DNA of 64,000 nucleotides from Acridotheres tristis (GCA_037013685.1 CM072899.1:1977479-2041478); one strand, 5' to 3'. Counted from the stretch's first letter, positions 1-12,306 are shown. The notes: a model not told the origin generated them from the letters alone. Translations and numbers: made by a program.

Positions 1-2240
1 AAATCCTGGTGGAATTTTCAAGCAGAGGGAGCTGGGCAAGGCAGGGAGAAGCTCAGAGAGCAGCTACAGCCTATCAGGGGAGCAGAGGAGCAGGAAAAAA
101 CCTCACGACACTGGCTAGATAAAATTATTTTGAGTGCCTTTCTTCTTCCTCTTATTGCTGCCTGTGTATAACCAAGATAAGCAAGTCCAAACTATTTAAT
201 CTTCAGCCTGTGGAGCTGCTTTGCTGCAGCCTTAATGTGTGATTGAAATCACTGCAGCCCAGATCCCACCACGGGCTGATAAGGGCTGAGCCACAGCCCC
301 TGACACACGAGGAGGATTTGCTTCACAGAGCACTAAAGAGTCACTAATAAATAAAACAAGCTGCCATCTAGATTCTTGCAGACAGGAAAACTACAAGTGC
401 CTGCACCAGAAAAAGCCAATTTTTGCCTAAGTTTTGCTACTCAGATGCTCGTTGTCAGCACAGCCAAAGGCATTGCAATAGCAAAGTTTTGCTATTTGGA
501 TAACTCTGAAATACAAATTCTACACTTTCCTTTACAAATTCCAAGTGGTAACTTTATTTCTGTCACAGCAATGTCCAGGGACCTGCACTCCAAGAGTGAT
601 AACACGTTTTTTGGCTTATCACTGGTGAACACTACGAGCAGCTCAATGCACAGAAACCACCGAGGCCAGGGGGAAGCTCTTTGCTGTGCTTGGAGGCTTT
701 TACCCTCACCTTTCTCATCAGATTGTGTCTAATGGACTCTTTCTGGGTCATTTCATCACCAAAGAACAAGAAGCAGTGCATATCTGTGTGCACACACCTG
801 GAAGTGCTCAGTTATTTCACCACTTCCCCTTTACACCATTCACAGCTGCTGCCAGGACAATTTTATTGTCCCAGGACAATAAAATAAATAACTTTCCCAG
901 CCAAACTAACTGGTGAGACACTCCCAGGGGCAGATTTTATTTTTCTGAGTTACATTTCTTTTGAAGAGCCCAAAATGACTTAACCCAGAACGAACACATG
1001 CTCAGCTTAAGACAACCTGCAAACAAGATTGGGTTCCAAAAAGCATTTTTCCCCCTCCTTGTCAGATAAAACAAATGTACTCCTGCTCTGGGTCTGCCTC
1101 CTCTGACAGAAGTGTGTTTCTTGCAGTAAGAGGCAGGAGCTAGGAAATTTCAGTCGATTTCACAATAAAAGAAGCATTTTAACCACAGGAGGAGGTGTGT
1201 GTCCATATGGTGTTGGATGGAAAGTGATAAGATCATTTAGAAGAACATTCTGCTCGATATATATTTTTCCTCCTAGTGAATCACAAAACCTATTAAAAAA
1301 AACAACAAAAAAAAAGCCAGATTAATTGGAATACATTCCAAATGAAGAGTGTATTTGCTGTGTCCCTCCAGTACCCCAAAGCTGAGAGCCAGCACATGCA
1401 GTTGGATGCTAAATGCTGGCATCCTTCCCCTGCTTTTGAGGAATTGAAACCTGAGGAATGTCAGCCGAGGTTAATTCACACCAAACAGGTGGAACCATTC
1501 CTATTCTCTCTGAACATTAAGCCTGGTGACAGATACTGGTACCTAAATAGAACTGCTTTAATTTCCATTGAAAGTTATGGCCAATTTGAGAGAAAGTTTA
1601 ATTGAATATTCCACACCGTAGGGAAAGATAATAACTGAACAGAACAGAGAATTCTTGGAGTATATCCAGGATAAATGAGAAAAATCCTTTCCTCGTTTGC
1701 TGCCGAGGGAATTGCTCCCTGCTCTGTGTGCTGGGGAGTTTTCATACACTGCTACAAGCCAGTATTTCTTCGAGACAAAACTGCACCTTGGGAAGAGCAG
1801 CTCTTCAGAGAAGTGGGGAGTGGAATGGATAGGACAGCTCAAGGGCACGGCTGATGAGCACAGCTCTCCAAGGTGAGCAGCTGCACTCCATCCTCCTCAG
1901 CTGCAAAGGGCTCCCCTGCACGGCTCACTCCTGAATTTTTGCCTATCACTTCTGTCAACATCGACTGCACTTGGCTTTGGAATTAAAACAGAGAATATTT
2001 ACACCATATCATCCTGCTATGACTAGCTCTGCAGACTTCTCAATGAAAAAGACCCATTAAAGGTGCTGCCTGTTCAAAAGAAAAAAAAAACAAAACCAAA
2101 AGCATAAACCCCAGATGTTTTAAAAGTATTGTGAAGTGGTGTTTTTTAGGGAAGGGCCTCGTAGCTCTGCACCTTTGGGGACAGCCCCTTGATACAAGAC
2201 TGGGCTTCTTTTGTGTCACCTACAGGTCTCCAACAGGTAC
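1..2240. other. Unique non-coding sequence, no gene seen
   Basis: No repeat family or credible exon was recognised here. The open frames are short, unrelated to known proteins as far as I can tell, and overlap on both strands. The only notable structure is a perfect palindrome at 860-885, listed separately. Confidence 0.5.
860..885. repeat. Perfect 12-bp inverted repeat with 2-nt spacer
   Basis: The left arm ATTTTATTGTCC (860-871) and right arm GGACAATAAAAT (874-885) are exact reverse complements separated by CA. A shorter direct copy of the CCAGGACAAT motif lies just upstream (853-861), so the palindrome may have formed by local duplication and inversion. It could extrude as a hairpin. No function is implied. 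Confidence 0.85.
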
Positions 2241-2505
2241 TGTGAGCCTCCTGCTGTCCCCTCTCCTCCTGCTGTCCCCTTTTCTCCTCCTGTCCCCTCT
2301 CCTCCTGTTGTCCCCTTTTCTCCTATATCCTTTTCCCCTGTTATCCCCTTTCCTCCTTCTGCCCCCTCTCCTCCTGCTGTCCCCTTTTCTCCTATCCCCT
2401 TTTCTCCTGCTATCCCCTTTTCCCCTGCTGTCCCCTCTCCCCTCCTGCTATTCCCTTTTCCCCTGCTGTCCCCTTTCCTCCTCCCTCTCCCTTCCTCTGT
2501 TGAGG
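2241..2505 (+). repeat. Pyrimidine-rich minisatellite
   Basis: Irregular tandem units of roughly 15-24 bp are built from CTCCTGCTGTCCCC, CCTTTTCTCCT and CCTTTCCTCC blocks. The plus strand is almost purely C and T with few G and very few A, so the minus strand is G/A-rich. Open frames on both strands here (Leu/Ser/Pro-rich forward, Gly/Glu/Lys-rich reverse) come from the repeat and are not evidence of coding. Such tracts can form triplex (H-DNA). Confidence 0.85.
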
Positions 2506-4990
2506 ACAATATCAGCCCACGACAGAGCTGTGAGTAAGTATAAAATAATAGTAAAAAATCAGATTAATACAGTGCTAACGGTGCTGCCACCAGTGCTGGG
2601 TGTTCTTGCTGTTTGGGAGTAGAAGTGTTTCCAAGGCCTGTGCTAATTATCTGTTGATTTATTAGTAAGATGTAAGGTGCTGATATAATTGCCAAGAACA
2701 CACATCATTACTGTAAAACTTTCAGCTGTCTTGAGTAGGACAGGGACTGTAAAGTGGATATATGAAAAAAACAGAAGTAGTTGGTTACATGTGCATATTT
2801 TAAAGCCACTTATTTCCTTCCCACAATATCTCCCTGAAATTCAATTGATTTAAATCTTTGATGTAATCAGGAAGGTGTGCAAAAGCCAGGCTAACAAACG
2901 CCATCCTCCCAACCCAGCAGCAGACGGGCAAAGGTATGAAACGCTCGGACTGGAAAAAAAAAAGCCTCTTTCCTTTAAAATCACGAAGCCTTAGAAAAGC
3001 CAAGTCCCTGGGGGAATAACCTATAATCTCTGTCTCATCTATTGCTGGAAAAACAAAGACAACGGTGGCAATGTGTCCAGGCTGTGAATTGATTGAGGAG
3101 CCAAACCCTGCAGAAAGCTTCAAGGTGAAAGGAGCTCTCTGGTGCTTGGCTTCAAGGTGAAGCCTCTCTGCTCCCTTCAGCTTTAAGTACCTTAGGCACT
3201 GTCAGGAGGAAAGCTGAGCCCTGCCAACTTTTTATCCAGCTGTTTACAGAGTGGTTTAGGCCACGGATTCCCTTCTCAGCTATTTGTGAATGAGCAGATG
3301 GAATTAGCAGGGCTTGGAAGGGGAAGGAGGGATCAGCCTGGCACACTCAGAGCCCAACACATGCAACTGGATTTGTAACGTGGCACCGAAAATGCTCACG
3401 GGGTGGTTCAGCCTCCCAAGGGGCACTGGGAATCTGCCTGCTCTGGGTCACCAGCACACAAGCTTCAATCAGGGCAAGGAAACAATTCCCAGTTCTCCTG
3501 GGTACCCTGGAACCCATCAGGAATTCCACCTGGAATCCATCACCCATCCATGCATCATCATCCACAGGCACAGAACTTTCAAACCATGCTCAAAGCAGAG
3601 AATAAAACACTTATTTATTAACTCAGAGGGCACATTTCTCCTTGGCTCTTTGGTTTTGGAAATTCTGGAACGTTTCCATGTCCCTGAGACAACGCTGCAA
3701 CGGGACATGTGTGACTAAATTTCATCACCTCCACCTGATGGAGGTTTGTTTTCCCCCATTTTGGAAAAAAAAACCCAGAAGAAGTAAACTGTAAACACAT
3801 TTCTTTCTATCACAGAGCACTGGCACAGGCAAGCTTTAAACATCTACCTCCATTGCAATTACACCCTCGGCAATTTTCTTCCAATTTCTAAATTGGTCAG
3901 CCCTTGCCTTGAGAAGAAAGGACAATATTTCAATATAAGAAATTAAAAGGTAACTGAAAGAATGGTGAGAAAGGGAAACCTCATGTTTATCTCGTTATAA
4001 ATTTATGGTTTGGGGGTAAAATTTTCAGTCTGATGCAAGACTGATGGCATCCTGAAGTGTAAAAAATAATCAAGATATTTAGGAAAAGAGAAGGATTTTT
4101 GCTTTGGAGTTACACAGAGAGGTAAATCCAAGCCCTTCCTTGCCAGGCACTGCCCACCCCAGTGCTGGGCAGGCTCCTGACCCTGGACAGGAAAACCTCC
4201 CTCACTTTTCACTGCTGCTAAAGCCACAAAGTGTTAAATCCTGTGAAAAGGACCCAAGGCTGTAATCTGCAGGTGGATCTGTCCCATAAATGGATTTAAG
4301 GCATTGGAAGTCTGGGGTGGGGCTGGCAGCTCAGCTGCTCTCTCTGTCACTCGGGCACATTTGAGGAGTTGCTCTGCAATTTTTTTCATTTTTGTTTTCC
4401 AAATTGTTTCTGCAACCCTCAGCAGAGCAGGAACAGAAGCCAATCCCAGTACCCAGTGGGAAATTTGGGAACACAGAGAATTCCTGCTGTGGCTCTGGAA
4501 GCTGGGACACACCAGCACTGGCCACTCCACCACAGGCACTCCCCAACCCCAAAAATCACCATTTATCCCCATTTTTCTGCTGGGTTACCCCTGCAGAGCA
4601 CCCAGACCCTCCATGCAAACACAGACACACAAACACCAGACCCCAAACAAACCCAGCCTTGAAATTAATGCCACTAAATGCCAAACTGAGGGAGGCTTAA
4701 ATAAAGTTCTCAAGAGTTCAATCAGCAAAACATCAAAGGAGCAGCCAGGAGTACAATTTGTACAATCTGCCCACGGATAACATGTATTCCTTTAATTTTT
4801 TAAAATGTTATGAACTTTCAAGCAACACAGCAGGGAAAAGATCTCCTTAATAGCTGTCAAAACCCTGACTTGTGACTTCTTACACTGCAATTTAGCACTC
4901 TCCAAGCTCAGAGGGATGGCATTTGTGAGGAGAGCCTTTCTTCCCTCTGGTGTCACAGGAGCAGGTGAAGCTTTCAAACACTCCTTGCTT
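2506..4990. other. Unique non-coding sequence, no gene seen
   Basis: No transposable element, array or convincing exon was recognised. The longest open frame (about 158 codons, near 4304-4780) has no family resemblance and overlaps other frames on both strands. Confidence 0.45.
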
Positions 4991-4996
4991 GTCGGA

Positions 4997-5113
4997 ATTA
5001 TTAATCATATTAATATATAATTAATCATTTAATATGGTACTAGATATGTTAATATATATGATACTATGTATATTAATGTGATGCTATATATATTTATAGA
5101 TATACATTATATA
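4997..5113. repeat. AT-rich low-complexity tract
   Basis: A run of TAATATA, ATTAAT and ATATAT words carries many short palindromes. It ends next to the 3' boundary of the reverse solo LTR that begins near 5125. Confidence 0.75.
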
Positions 5114-5124
5114 TCCAGCAATCA

Positions 5125-5550
5125 TGGGATGGGGTGGTCTTAGAGCTTTAATTCCATCAGCATCATCAGCCTCATTTTACAGGGTGAGACACAGGAGATG
5201 GTGAAAGCTCTCCCTGTGACAACAAATTCTCTTTGTTATAAAATCTTTTAAAAACTTTCTAGCCAATAGCACAATGTTAAAAGCTGACAAGTGTTTGTTT
5301 AAGGCAATTAATAAAGCTACAGGTACATCTTGCTTTGAACAATGCTTGCTTATAATAGCTTAAAACAATGGATATTATTTATTATAAACTTACATATTTC
5401 TACTGTCTTGCTTAACATATTTTCCTGAGGCCTCTCTCTACACAATTCACATTCCTGTTGTTTCCTGTCCTTGCATCTTCAGCATTCTTGCATTCTGAAA
5501 TTTGCTTTCACACAACTTTTGAGAGTTTTCTGCCTTCTCTGTTTCCCACA
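5125..5550 (-). mobile_element. Solo LTR, family A (reverse copy)
   Basis: The segment is the reverse-complement counterpart of 61469-61925, and alignment was made by eye across the whole length. Read on the minus strand it begins TGTGGGAAACAG (ending at 5550 on the plus strand). It finishes near 5125 after an AATTAAAGCT that corresponds to AATAAAGCTT in the other copy, a likely polyadenylation signal. The TG start, the downstream A-rich signal and the lack of coding sequence fit a solo LTR of an endogenous retrovirus. The ERV class is not determined. I found no matching target-site duplication, so the outer edges are approximate. The core 5353-5444 is identical to the other copy, and the ends are more diverged. 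Confidence 0.72.
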
Positions 5551-5704
5551 CTCACTCACCTCTGAAGATCAGCACCATGGGGATGCCCCAGAGACAGAAT
5601 TCACCTGCAGTGGTTCATTTCACACCCCCCTGCCCAGCTCAGCTTTGGAAGAGAAATTCCTTTTTTGTGGTGTGTCAGTAACAGGGGACAGAGTCTTTAA
5701 GGCA

Positions 5705-5950
5705 CTACAAGGAAATGGCTTTAGGCAGGCAGGGTTAGCTGGGATATCAGGGAAAATATCTTCACTGGAAGGGTGGCCAGGCACTGGAACAGGCTCTGAG
5801 GGAAGGGAGACCCATCCCTGGCAGTGCCCCCAAGGTGTGGATGTGACATTTGGGGACACGGGGTCGAGGTGGGTGTGGCAGTGCTGGGAATGACTGCACT
5901 CGATGCTCCTGGAGGGATTTTCCAACCTCAACAATTCCACGATTCTGTGA
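5705..5950 (+). mobile_element. CR1 LINE 3' end fragment
   Basis: The wording is that of avian CR1: AGGGTGGCCAGGCACTGGAA, then a CATCCCTGGCAGTG block, GTGGATGTGACATTTGGGGA, a GACTGCACTCGATG block, and the ending CCACGATTCTGTGA. It is 5'-truncated, as is usual for CR1. It carries only the distal 3' region and no intact reverse transcriptase. Confidence 0.88.
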
Positions 5951-6968
5951 CAGCCAAGAGCCTCAATTCCCCAGCAGAGCCTTTCCCAAGGGCAAAATTT
6001 AATTTTTCTTTACTTATGAAGACTTTGGTTCCTCACCTAGAGAGCACTGACATGCATCATGCAAAATGCAAATCCAATATTGATGAGGAGAGCAAGGCAA
6101 GAGTTAAATTCGGGAGGATCACATTTGTTTTCTTCATCTGATCAAGGCCCATTCCTTTATAATTAAAATCCCCATTTATTTCACTGCTCAACAAGAAATT
6201 ATGGTTTACTGTGATGAAGTGATCAACATGAAATAAAGTGAAATAAATCACTCTCTATGCAAAGTCCATTTATGCCAAGCCAATATAATGCCAAAGCCTT
6301 ATAGAAGTCATAGACCAGAACTATGGTGCAAAATAAATGTTATAGAATAAGAAGCCCAAAATGTCAGAAAGATGCCAAAAGAGGAACTGACTCATCTTGG
6401 GAGTAATGGGAGTTGTAGTGGTTTGTTTTTCTCTTTTGGTAAATTACAAGTCAGAAGTTAAAAGCAAGAAAATTAAGGAAAATCATGTAATTTCATTCTA
6501 GAGCAGAGAAGGCTTAATGGGTAGTCGAAATAATGGGCACTGCTTCAGCAATTTTTTCATTACAATTGCAAAAAAAAAAAATAATGGCTTTCTGTGTTTT
6601 GAAAATTAAGGATTATACTGGATTGAGAACGCACTACCAAAAACCTATTTTTTTTTTTTCCCCCAGAAACCTCAAAGACAAATAAGAATTCCTGTAAGCT
6701 GCCTTTTATCTTGGACAGAGAGCTTGGGCTTTAACTTTTCTCCAGCAAGCACAGCAGCACAGTCCATAATGAGAAATGGTGATTAAACAGGGAATAAACT
6801 CGTTATGGATCACTCTGCTCTCTGGGCAGGGAGTTGTTCTGTGAGCCACAAAAATCCTCTTGAGCCATTTGCTGCTCAAGCCATCACTTCTGAGAGAGTT
6901 CAGCACCCTCGGCACTGTGGCTGCAGGGAACTTTGTAAGAGCACTGAGGAAGTGGCCAAAAGCAGCTC
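5951..6968. other. Unique non-coding sequence, no gene seen
   Basis: AT-rich sequence lies between the CR1 end and the 7-kb array. Homopolymer A and T runs occur near 6570 and 6648. No exon or repeat family was recognised. Confidence 0.45.
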
Positions 6969-7896
6969 AAAGACAGGAAAACAACCATAAAGAGATGGAA
7001 ACAAACATAAAGGCATGAAAACAACCATAAAGAAATGAAAACAAACATCAAAACATGAAAACAACCATAAAGAAATGAAAACAAACATAAAAACATGAAA
7101 ATAAACATACAGAAAGACATGAAGAAATGCATGAAGACATGAAAACAAACATGTATAAAGAAATGAAAAGAAACAACCATAAAGCCATGAAAACATACAG
7201 AAAGCCATGAAAACAAATATAAAACCATGAAAACATACAGAAAGCCATGAAAACAAATATAAAACCATGAAAACATATAGAAAGCCATGAAAACTAACAA
7301 AAATGTGAAAACACACATAAAGACATGACAACAAACCTAATCATGCAAACAAACATATAGAAAGATAGGAAACAAATGTAAAGACATGAAAAGAAACATA
7401 AAAACATGAAAACAAACATAAATACATGAAAACAACCATAAAAACATGAAAACAACCATACAGAAAGACATGAAAACATACATGAAAACATGAAAATAAA
7501 CATATATAAAGAAATGAAAACAAACAACCATAAAGCCCTGAAAACAAACATAAAACCATGAAAACATATAGAAAGCCATGGAAACTAAAAAAAAAAGTCA
7601 TGACAACTAACAAAAATACATGAAAACAAACTTAAAGACAGGAAAACAAACCTAAAGTCATGCAAACGAACATAGAAAGATATGAAACAAATGTAAAGAC
7701 AGGAAAACGAACATAAAGACATGAAAAGAAACATAGAGAGACATGAAAACATACATGAAGACATGCAAACAGATAAATAAAGATATAAAAACAATCATAA
7801 AGACATGAAAACATACAAATACGTGAAAACAACCATAAAAACATGAAAACACAAAGGCAGGAAAACAAGCATACATGAAGACATGAAAACAAGCAT
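6969..7896 (+). repeat. Degenerate ~20-bp A-rich minisatellite with higher-order repeats
   Basis: About 930 bp consist of variants of ACATGAAAACAAACATAAAG, with units of about 16-20 bp. Longer blocks recur. For example, the block around TCATGCAAAC at 7341 reappears at 7658 (offset 317), and the block ending in AACAACCATAAAGCC near 7155 reappears near 7506 (offset about 351). The plus strand is almost free of T outside the ATG and CAT words. The reverse strand is open in all frames, giving Phe/Val/Met/Cys-rich pseudo-peptides. These are artefacts of the repeat. Confidence 0.88.
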
Positions 7897-8238
7897 CTTT
7901 CTTAAAAATTTCTGTCTTTTTAAAGATGCAAGAGGTGGAACATGTAATTAATAGATGGGAGAGCAGAGATGAAATGAGTGCTGAGCTTTCTGCTGATGCA
8001 TTTTGGCACAGCTGGGTTTGACACAGATGTGGTTCTGTAGCTCGAGCACATTTGTAACCCTCAGACCTTAATTAAACACACACATCCTTCGTTATTCACT
8101 CATCATTTGTCTCATACGGCAGAAAAAAGAGAAAAGAAAAAATTAAAAGGATTTTGTCACTGTTGGAGATGCAAACATCACTCAAACCTGGCTGGTTGTT
8201 CTGCAGCAGCATAAAGCACATCCTTCCTGCTTTGGGAT
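7897..8238. other. Unique non-coding sequence
   Basis: No gene or repeat was recognised between the A-rich array and the next CR1 fragment. Confidence 0.4.
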
Positions 8239-8388
8239 GGATTATTGGGGTGGGTTTGGGTGGGAATGGACCCTAAATCCCACCCAGTGCCAGCCCTGCC
8301 ACGGCAGGGCCACCTCCCACTGCCCCAGGCTGCTCCAAACCCTGTCCAAGCTGGCCTGGGACACTGCCAGGGATGGGGAACCCTAAAA
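8239..8388 (-). mobile_element. CR1 LINE 3' end fragment (reverse)
   Basis: The plus strand reads as the complement of a CR1 terminus: GGTGGGTTTGGGTGGGAATG, AAATCCCACCCAGTGCCA, a GGCCACCTCCCACTGC block and GCCTGGGACACTGCCAGGGA. The terminal octamer tail is decayed. Confidence 0.82.
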
Positions 8389-11113
8389 AACCTGTTAAAA
8401 TTCTGAGTTTACTGACACCTCAGCACGTTTCTGGTCTGTCTGTCCAATTAACATCCTCTAATTAAGGACTATTTTCCCTATATTAAGACAACTACCAATT
8501 AACTTCTACATCCTCCAACAAATCTGCTTCAACTTGTAAGCTGTTCTTGGGGTTTTTTTTTTAGCATTGCTACAATTTGAACTCCTTTTTGAACTTTCCT
8601 GAAAACTTTTCCTCCACTCTTTACTCAGCACAAATGTCCCCCTGACTTCTCCCAAGTAAGAAAAAGCCTGCTGGGTTCCTGCTGCAGCAGCATTGCTTTG
8701 TTTACCTCCAGAAGAGAATTAAAAGCATTTTCCCAGTAAAAGAAGAAATGTTTACAGTGCAGAGTGAGCTGTGCCCGTGTTTGCCCTGTGCACTAATGCA
8801 GGGAATGTATCCCTTAAATATTTCTCTAATCCCACGGTTGATTTTTCATCTTGCTGGGCTTTAGTCAATGAGCACACAGCCAGCTCCTGCTTAAACAAAG
8901 TGACTTTTCCCTCCTGAAGGAGCTCTGAGCACACGACCCACAGCCCACAATGTTCCCTGGATCCCACACAGGGACCAGCAGTTTGCCTGGAAAAACCCAT
9001 TTCCCCCCAAAACCCCCCTGCAGCTCCCACCTCCTCCCCTACAGCTGCTCCGACTTCCAATCCACGAAAGCAGAACCTCTTTAGAACCAAAACAAATACT
9101 CATCTTCTATTCAATGTACCCTGACAGCAAATAAGTTTGCTGTGCTTACTTCAGCATGAATAAAAAGCCTGCAAGGAGACTCCTACATAAGAGTATATTT
9201 ACAAGTTCCATTACCCACTGGAGAGATTGATGTAATAAACCCATAATAAAAAGCCTCGTGTTATGGATTTCTCTAATGTTTCTTATCAAACAGCCTGTAT
9301 TATCTTGGCTTGTGTATTCAATTTAGAATAGGTTTGCAGTAAGTGCCTGGGAGCTGGAGGTCATTTTCCCTGAGTTTCCTGACACGCTGGGATGTGCAGG
9401 GGCTGCTCCTGCCCTGGGAGCTAAGAGCAGTGTGGAGCTCGGTGGAGAACAGCTCCCAGAGCAGGCAGGTGATGCCTCCAAGGGAAAAGGGGTGGGAATG
9501 CCTCACCTGGAGCCCCGCTCACACCTCACAGCCTCAGCAGAGCTCAGCACCCAGCAAAGCTCATTTTCCTGACTCAACGCGAGAGAGCGATTGATCCTCA
9601 GGAGATAAAACCCGTCCGCAGGAATTGTTTTGCCACCAAGTGTCACCTCATTTGTATTTCACCCTGGCTGGCAGCAGCACAGTCCAGGTGTTCTCTGGGA
9701 CCTGCTGCCTACCTGGGACCCGCAGCTTTTAGGTAAAAATAGCCCAGAATTGGGACAACAGCCGCGGTGGTCGGAGGTGGAAGCAATAGCTGAGCACTCG
9801 GAACTATTTATTTCATCCCTGGCACTGGATTTCGCTAATAACCATTAGTTGCTAATTAGGATTCAAAGCAATTTTCCTTAGGACCTGTTTCAAATCATTG
9901 CAACACAATTATGCAATGCATTTGCCTCGTTTATTAAATCTTTAGAAGACATTGTTGTTTTAATTTTCCATTCTTACCCTCTCGCTCTGCACTGCCCTCT
10001 GCTCACTTTGCAGCAGCTCCATGGACCAATATGAGAACAGCGATTTTCTGTCCCTCTCCCTTTCCCTGACACCCTTTTTGCTAAATCCTGAATTACCCCT
10101 TCAGCCCCTGTAAAATCCATCCCCACATGTTTTTTTTTTTTTTTATTTCAATGAATGCAGCGTGTGCATCCCCTGATGCCAGACACAAGGAAACCACGAG
10201 GATTTTTAGGCTTTGTGTGCCAACCACTTACTATCGCTTTTCCCCACCCTTGTAATCACATTTTGCCTCCATTAAATACCCAATAGTAGCAACAAAAGTT
10301 CGTAACTCCAAGGCCATCTTCTTCCACAAAAAAAAAAAAAAAAAAAAAAAGAATAAACCAGTGTATTTTCTGGTAACAATCAGCATTTTACAAAACAAGC
10401 TGCTCAAACTATTGGTCTCAAATAAAAGCAGAGATGCTTTTGGCAAAGATGTAATGGAGCAGTTGGGTATTAAAGTGAAATCAATTTAATTAATTTTAGG
10501 AGATCAGCAATCTCATTATGACAAGGGTGAAGGGCACTCAGAGGTGAGCAGGGAGTTTGCCAGTGGAAAAAATTAAGAACAGGGAGTTTATTGCACATCA
10601 ACTGATGTGTTAGACAAAGGGACAGATCCTCCTGTAGCCACTAGGAAGAACTTTCCATCCCTTGGGAACACATCAAAAATGTCTTCAAAACAGCAGGAAC
10701 ACTTTGGGATAAAAATTAAATATAAAAATGAAATATAAAAATAAAGAAATAATAAATAGATAATAAATAATAAAATTATCAATAAAATTACTAAAAATGG
10801 TATGAGATTAAATGAAATTATTGATATAAATGACACAATTCTGACACTCCAGTCCCCAGTTAACAGGATCTCACCCTTCAGAGTCATTCCAGGCTCCTTT
10901 ACCAATCTGCACTTTCCCTAAGCTGAAATCTTACTTTAAATTCAGGTTACCATGTACCTGCTCCATCCTTTCCTGGTTCCTCTTCACCCCCTCCTTTGTT
11001 TTTAACTCCCTGGATAACAGATCTCTGCTCCCAAACTCCAAACGAGCTGCGAGGGGAGCTGGCCCCTGTGTGCCTCACACCTGCTGGGAACAAACTGGCT
11101 CCAGCACAATTGA
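8389..11113. other. Unique non-coding sequence, no gene seen
   Basis: Mostly AT-rich single-copy sequence. A 23-nt A run occupies 10328-10350, and an A/T-rich patch of AAATAA words lies near 10715-10800. Open frames here are under 115 codons and unconvincing. Confidence 0.45.
10328..10350 (+). repeat. Poly(A) homopolymer, 23 nt
   Basis: An uninterrupted A run. It is not preceded by a recognisable retroposed sequence. Confidence 0.95.
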
Positions 11114-11706
11114 AATAAAGAGACAGATGGATAGATGGATAGATGGATAGATAGACAGATAGATAGATAGATGGATAGATGGATAGATAGATAGATAGAT
11201 AGAAAGAATAGATAAAAATTAGATAAATAAATAGATAGATAGACAGACATAGATAGACAAATAGATAAATAAAAATAGATAAAAATTAGATAAATAGATA
11301 TATAGATAGATAAAATAGATAAAAATTAGATAAATAAATAGACAGATAGATAAATAAAAATAGATAAAAATTAGATAAATAGATAGACAGACATAGATGG
11401 ACAGATAGATAAACAAAAATAGATAAAAAATAGATAAATAGATAGATAGATAGATAAAATAGATAAAAATTAGATAAATAAATAGACAGATAAATAAAAA
11501 TAGATAAAAATTAGATAAATAGATAGATATAGATAGATAAATAAAAATAGATACAAATTAGAAAAATAAATATATAGACAGATAGATAAATAAAAATAGA
11601 TAAAAATTAGATAGATAGAAAGAAATAGATAAAAATTAGATAAATAAATAGATAGTCAGAGAGATAAATAAAAATAGATAAAAATTAGATAAATAAATAG
11701 TCAGAG

Positions 11707-11744
<38 letters not shown>

Positions 11745-11766
11745 ATAGATAAACAAATAAATAAAG
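11114..11766 (+). repeat. Compound (GATA)n / TAAA array with higher-order structure
   Basis: About 650 bp alternate between pure GATA runs and a recurring block of the type AGATAAATAAAAATAGATA followed by AAAATTAGATAAATA. This block returns roughly ten times with variable numbers of GATA and GACA units between copies. The 3' end (11708-11750) is nearly pure GATA. The minus strand is open and gives Tyr/Leu/Ser/Ile-rich pseudo-peptides. Confidence 0.92.
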
Positions 11767-12213
11767 GGATCCTGCTGATTTCTCAGCACTGAGGATTTCT
11801 CCTGAGCACTCCCCCAGCCCAGGGGCTCCCCAGCAGCTCTCAAGTGGAACCTGAAGTGTGGAGAGATGAAGCAGCAGCAGCAGCAGCAGAGCCCCTGATG
11901 AAGCTGTTCTGGCTGCCAGGGATGGAGGAGGATTCTTTTAGAAGCCGTGCCAGGTTATTCCTGACTCAGGGAAAAACGGGAACTTTGCTTGGATTCGAGC
12001 TGCAAAGCACAGCCCGTGTGAGCAGGAATAAAGCTGCAGACATCCCCTGGCAGCTGCTGAAACTGCAGCCTTCAGTCCCGAGCTAAGAGCTGCTCATCCC
12101 TGCTCTGCTGAGGTGTGGGGGGGGTTAGAGCAGCACATTTCACACTTCTGGAATCGGGACCCTCCTTCCACACCTTTATCTGTCTCCTGCTTTTCTGGGC
12201 AGGGCTGTGAGGA
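11767..12213. other. Unique sequence with a short (GCA)n tract
   Basis: A (GCA)6-like triplet run lies near 11868-11888. An open frame of about 80 codons across it has no supporting features. No gene is called. Confidence 0.4.
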
Positions 12214-12306
12214 GTCACAGACTCACACAGTCACTGAATAACGAGACCCCCGAGATCATCAAGCCCAACCCATGCCCTGACACCTCAAGCAGACCATGGC
12301 ACTGAG
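12214..12306 (-). mobile_element. CR1 LINE 3' end fragment (reverse)
   Basis: The plus strand starts with decayed terminal octamers (CACAGACTCACACAGTCACTG). It continues with GACCCCCGAGATCATCAAGC and CCAACCCATGCCCTGACACC, the reverse of a CR1 terminus. It lies about 50 bp from a CR1 in the opposite orientation. Confidence 0.8.

Noticed and set aside
6884..7892. Many reverse frames rich in Phe, Val, Met and Cys that resemble membrane proteins
   Set aside because: All lie in the A-rich array, whose minus strand lacks stop codons. Several frames overlap each other.
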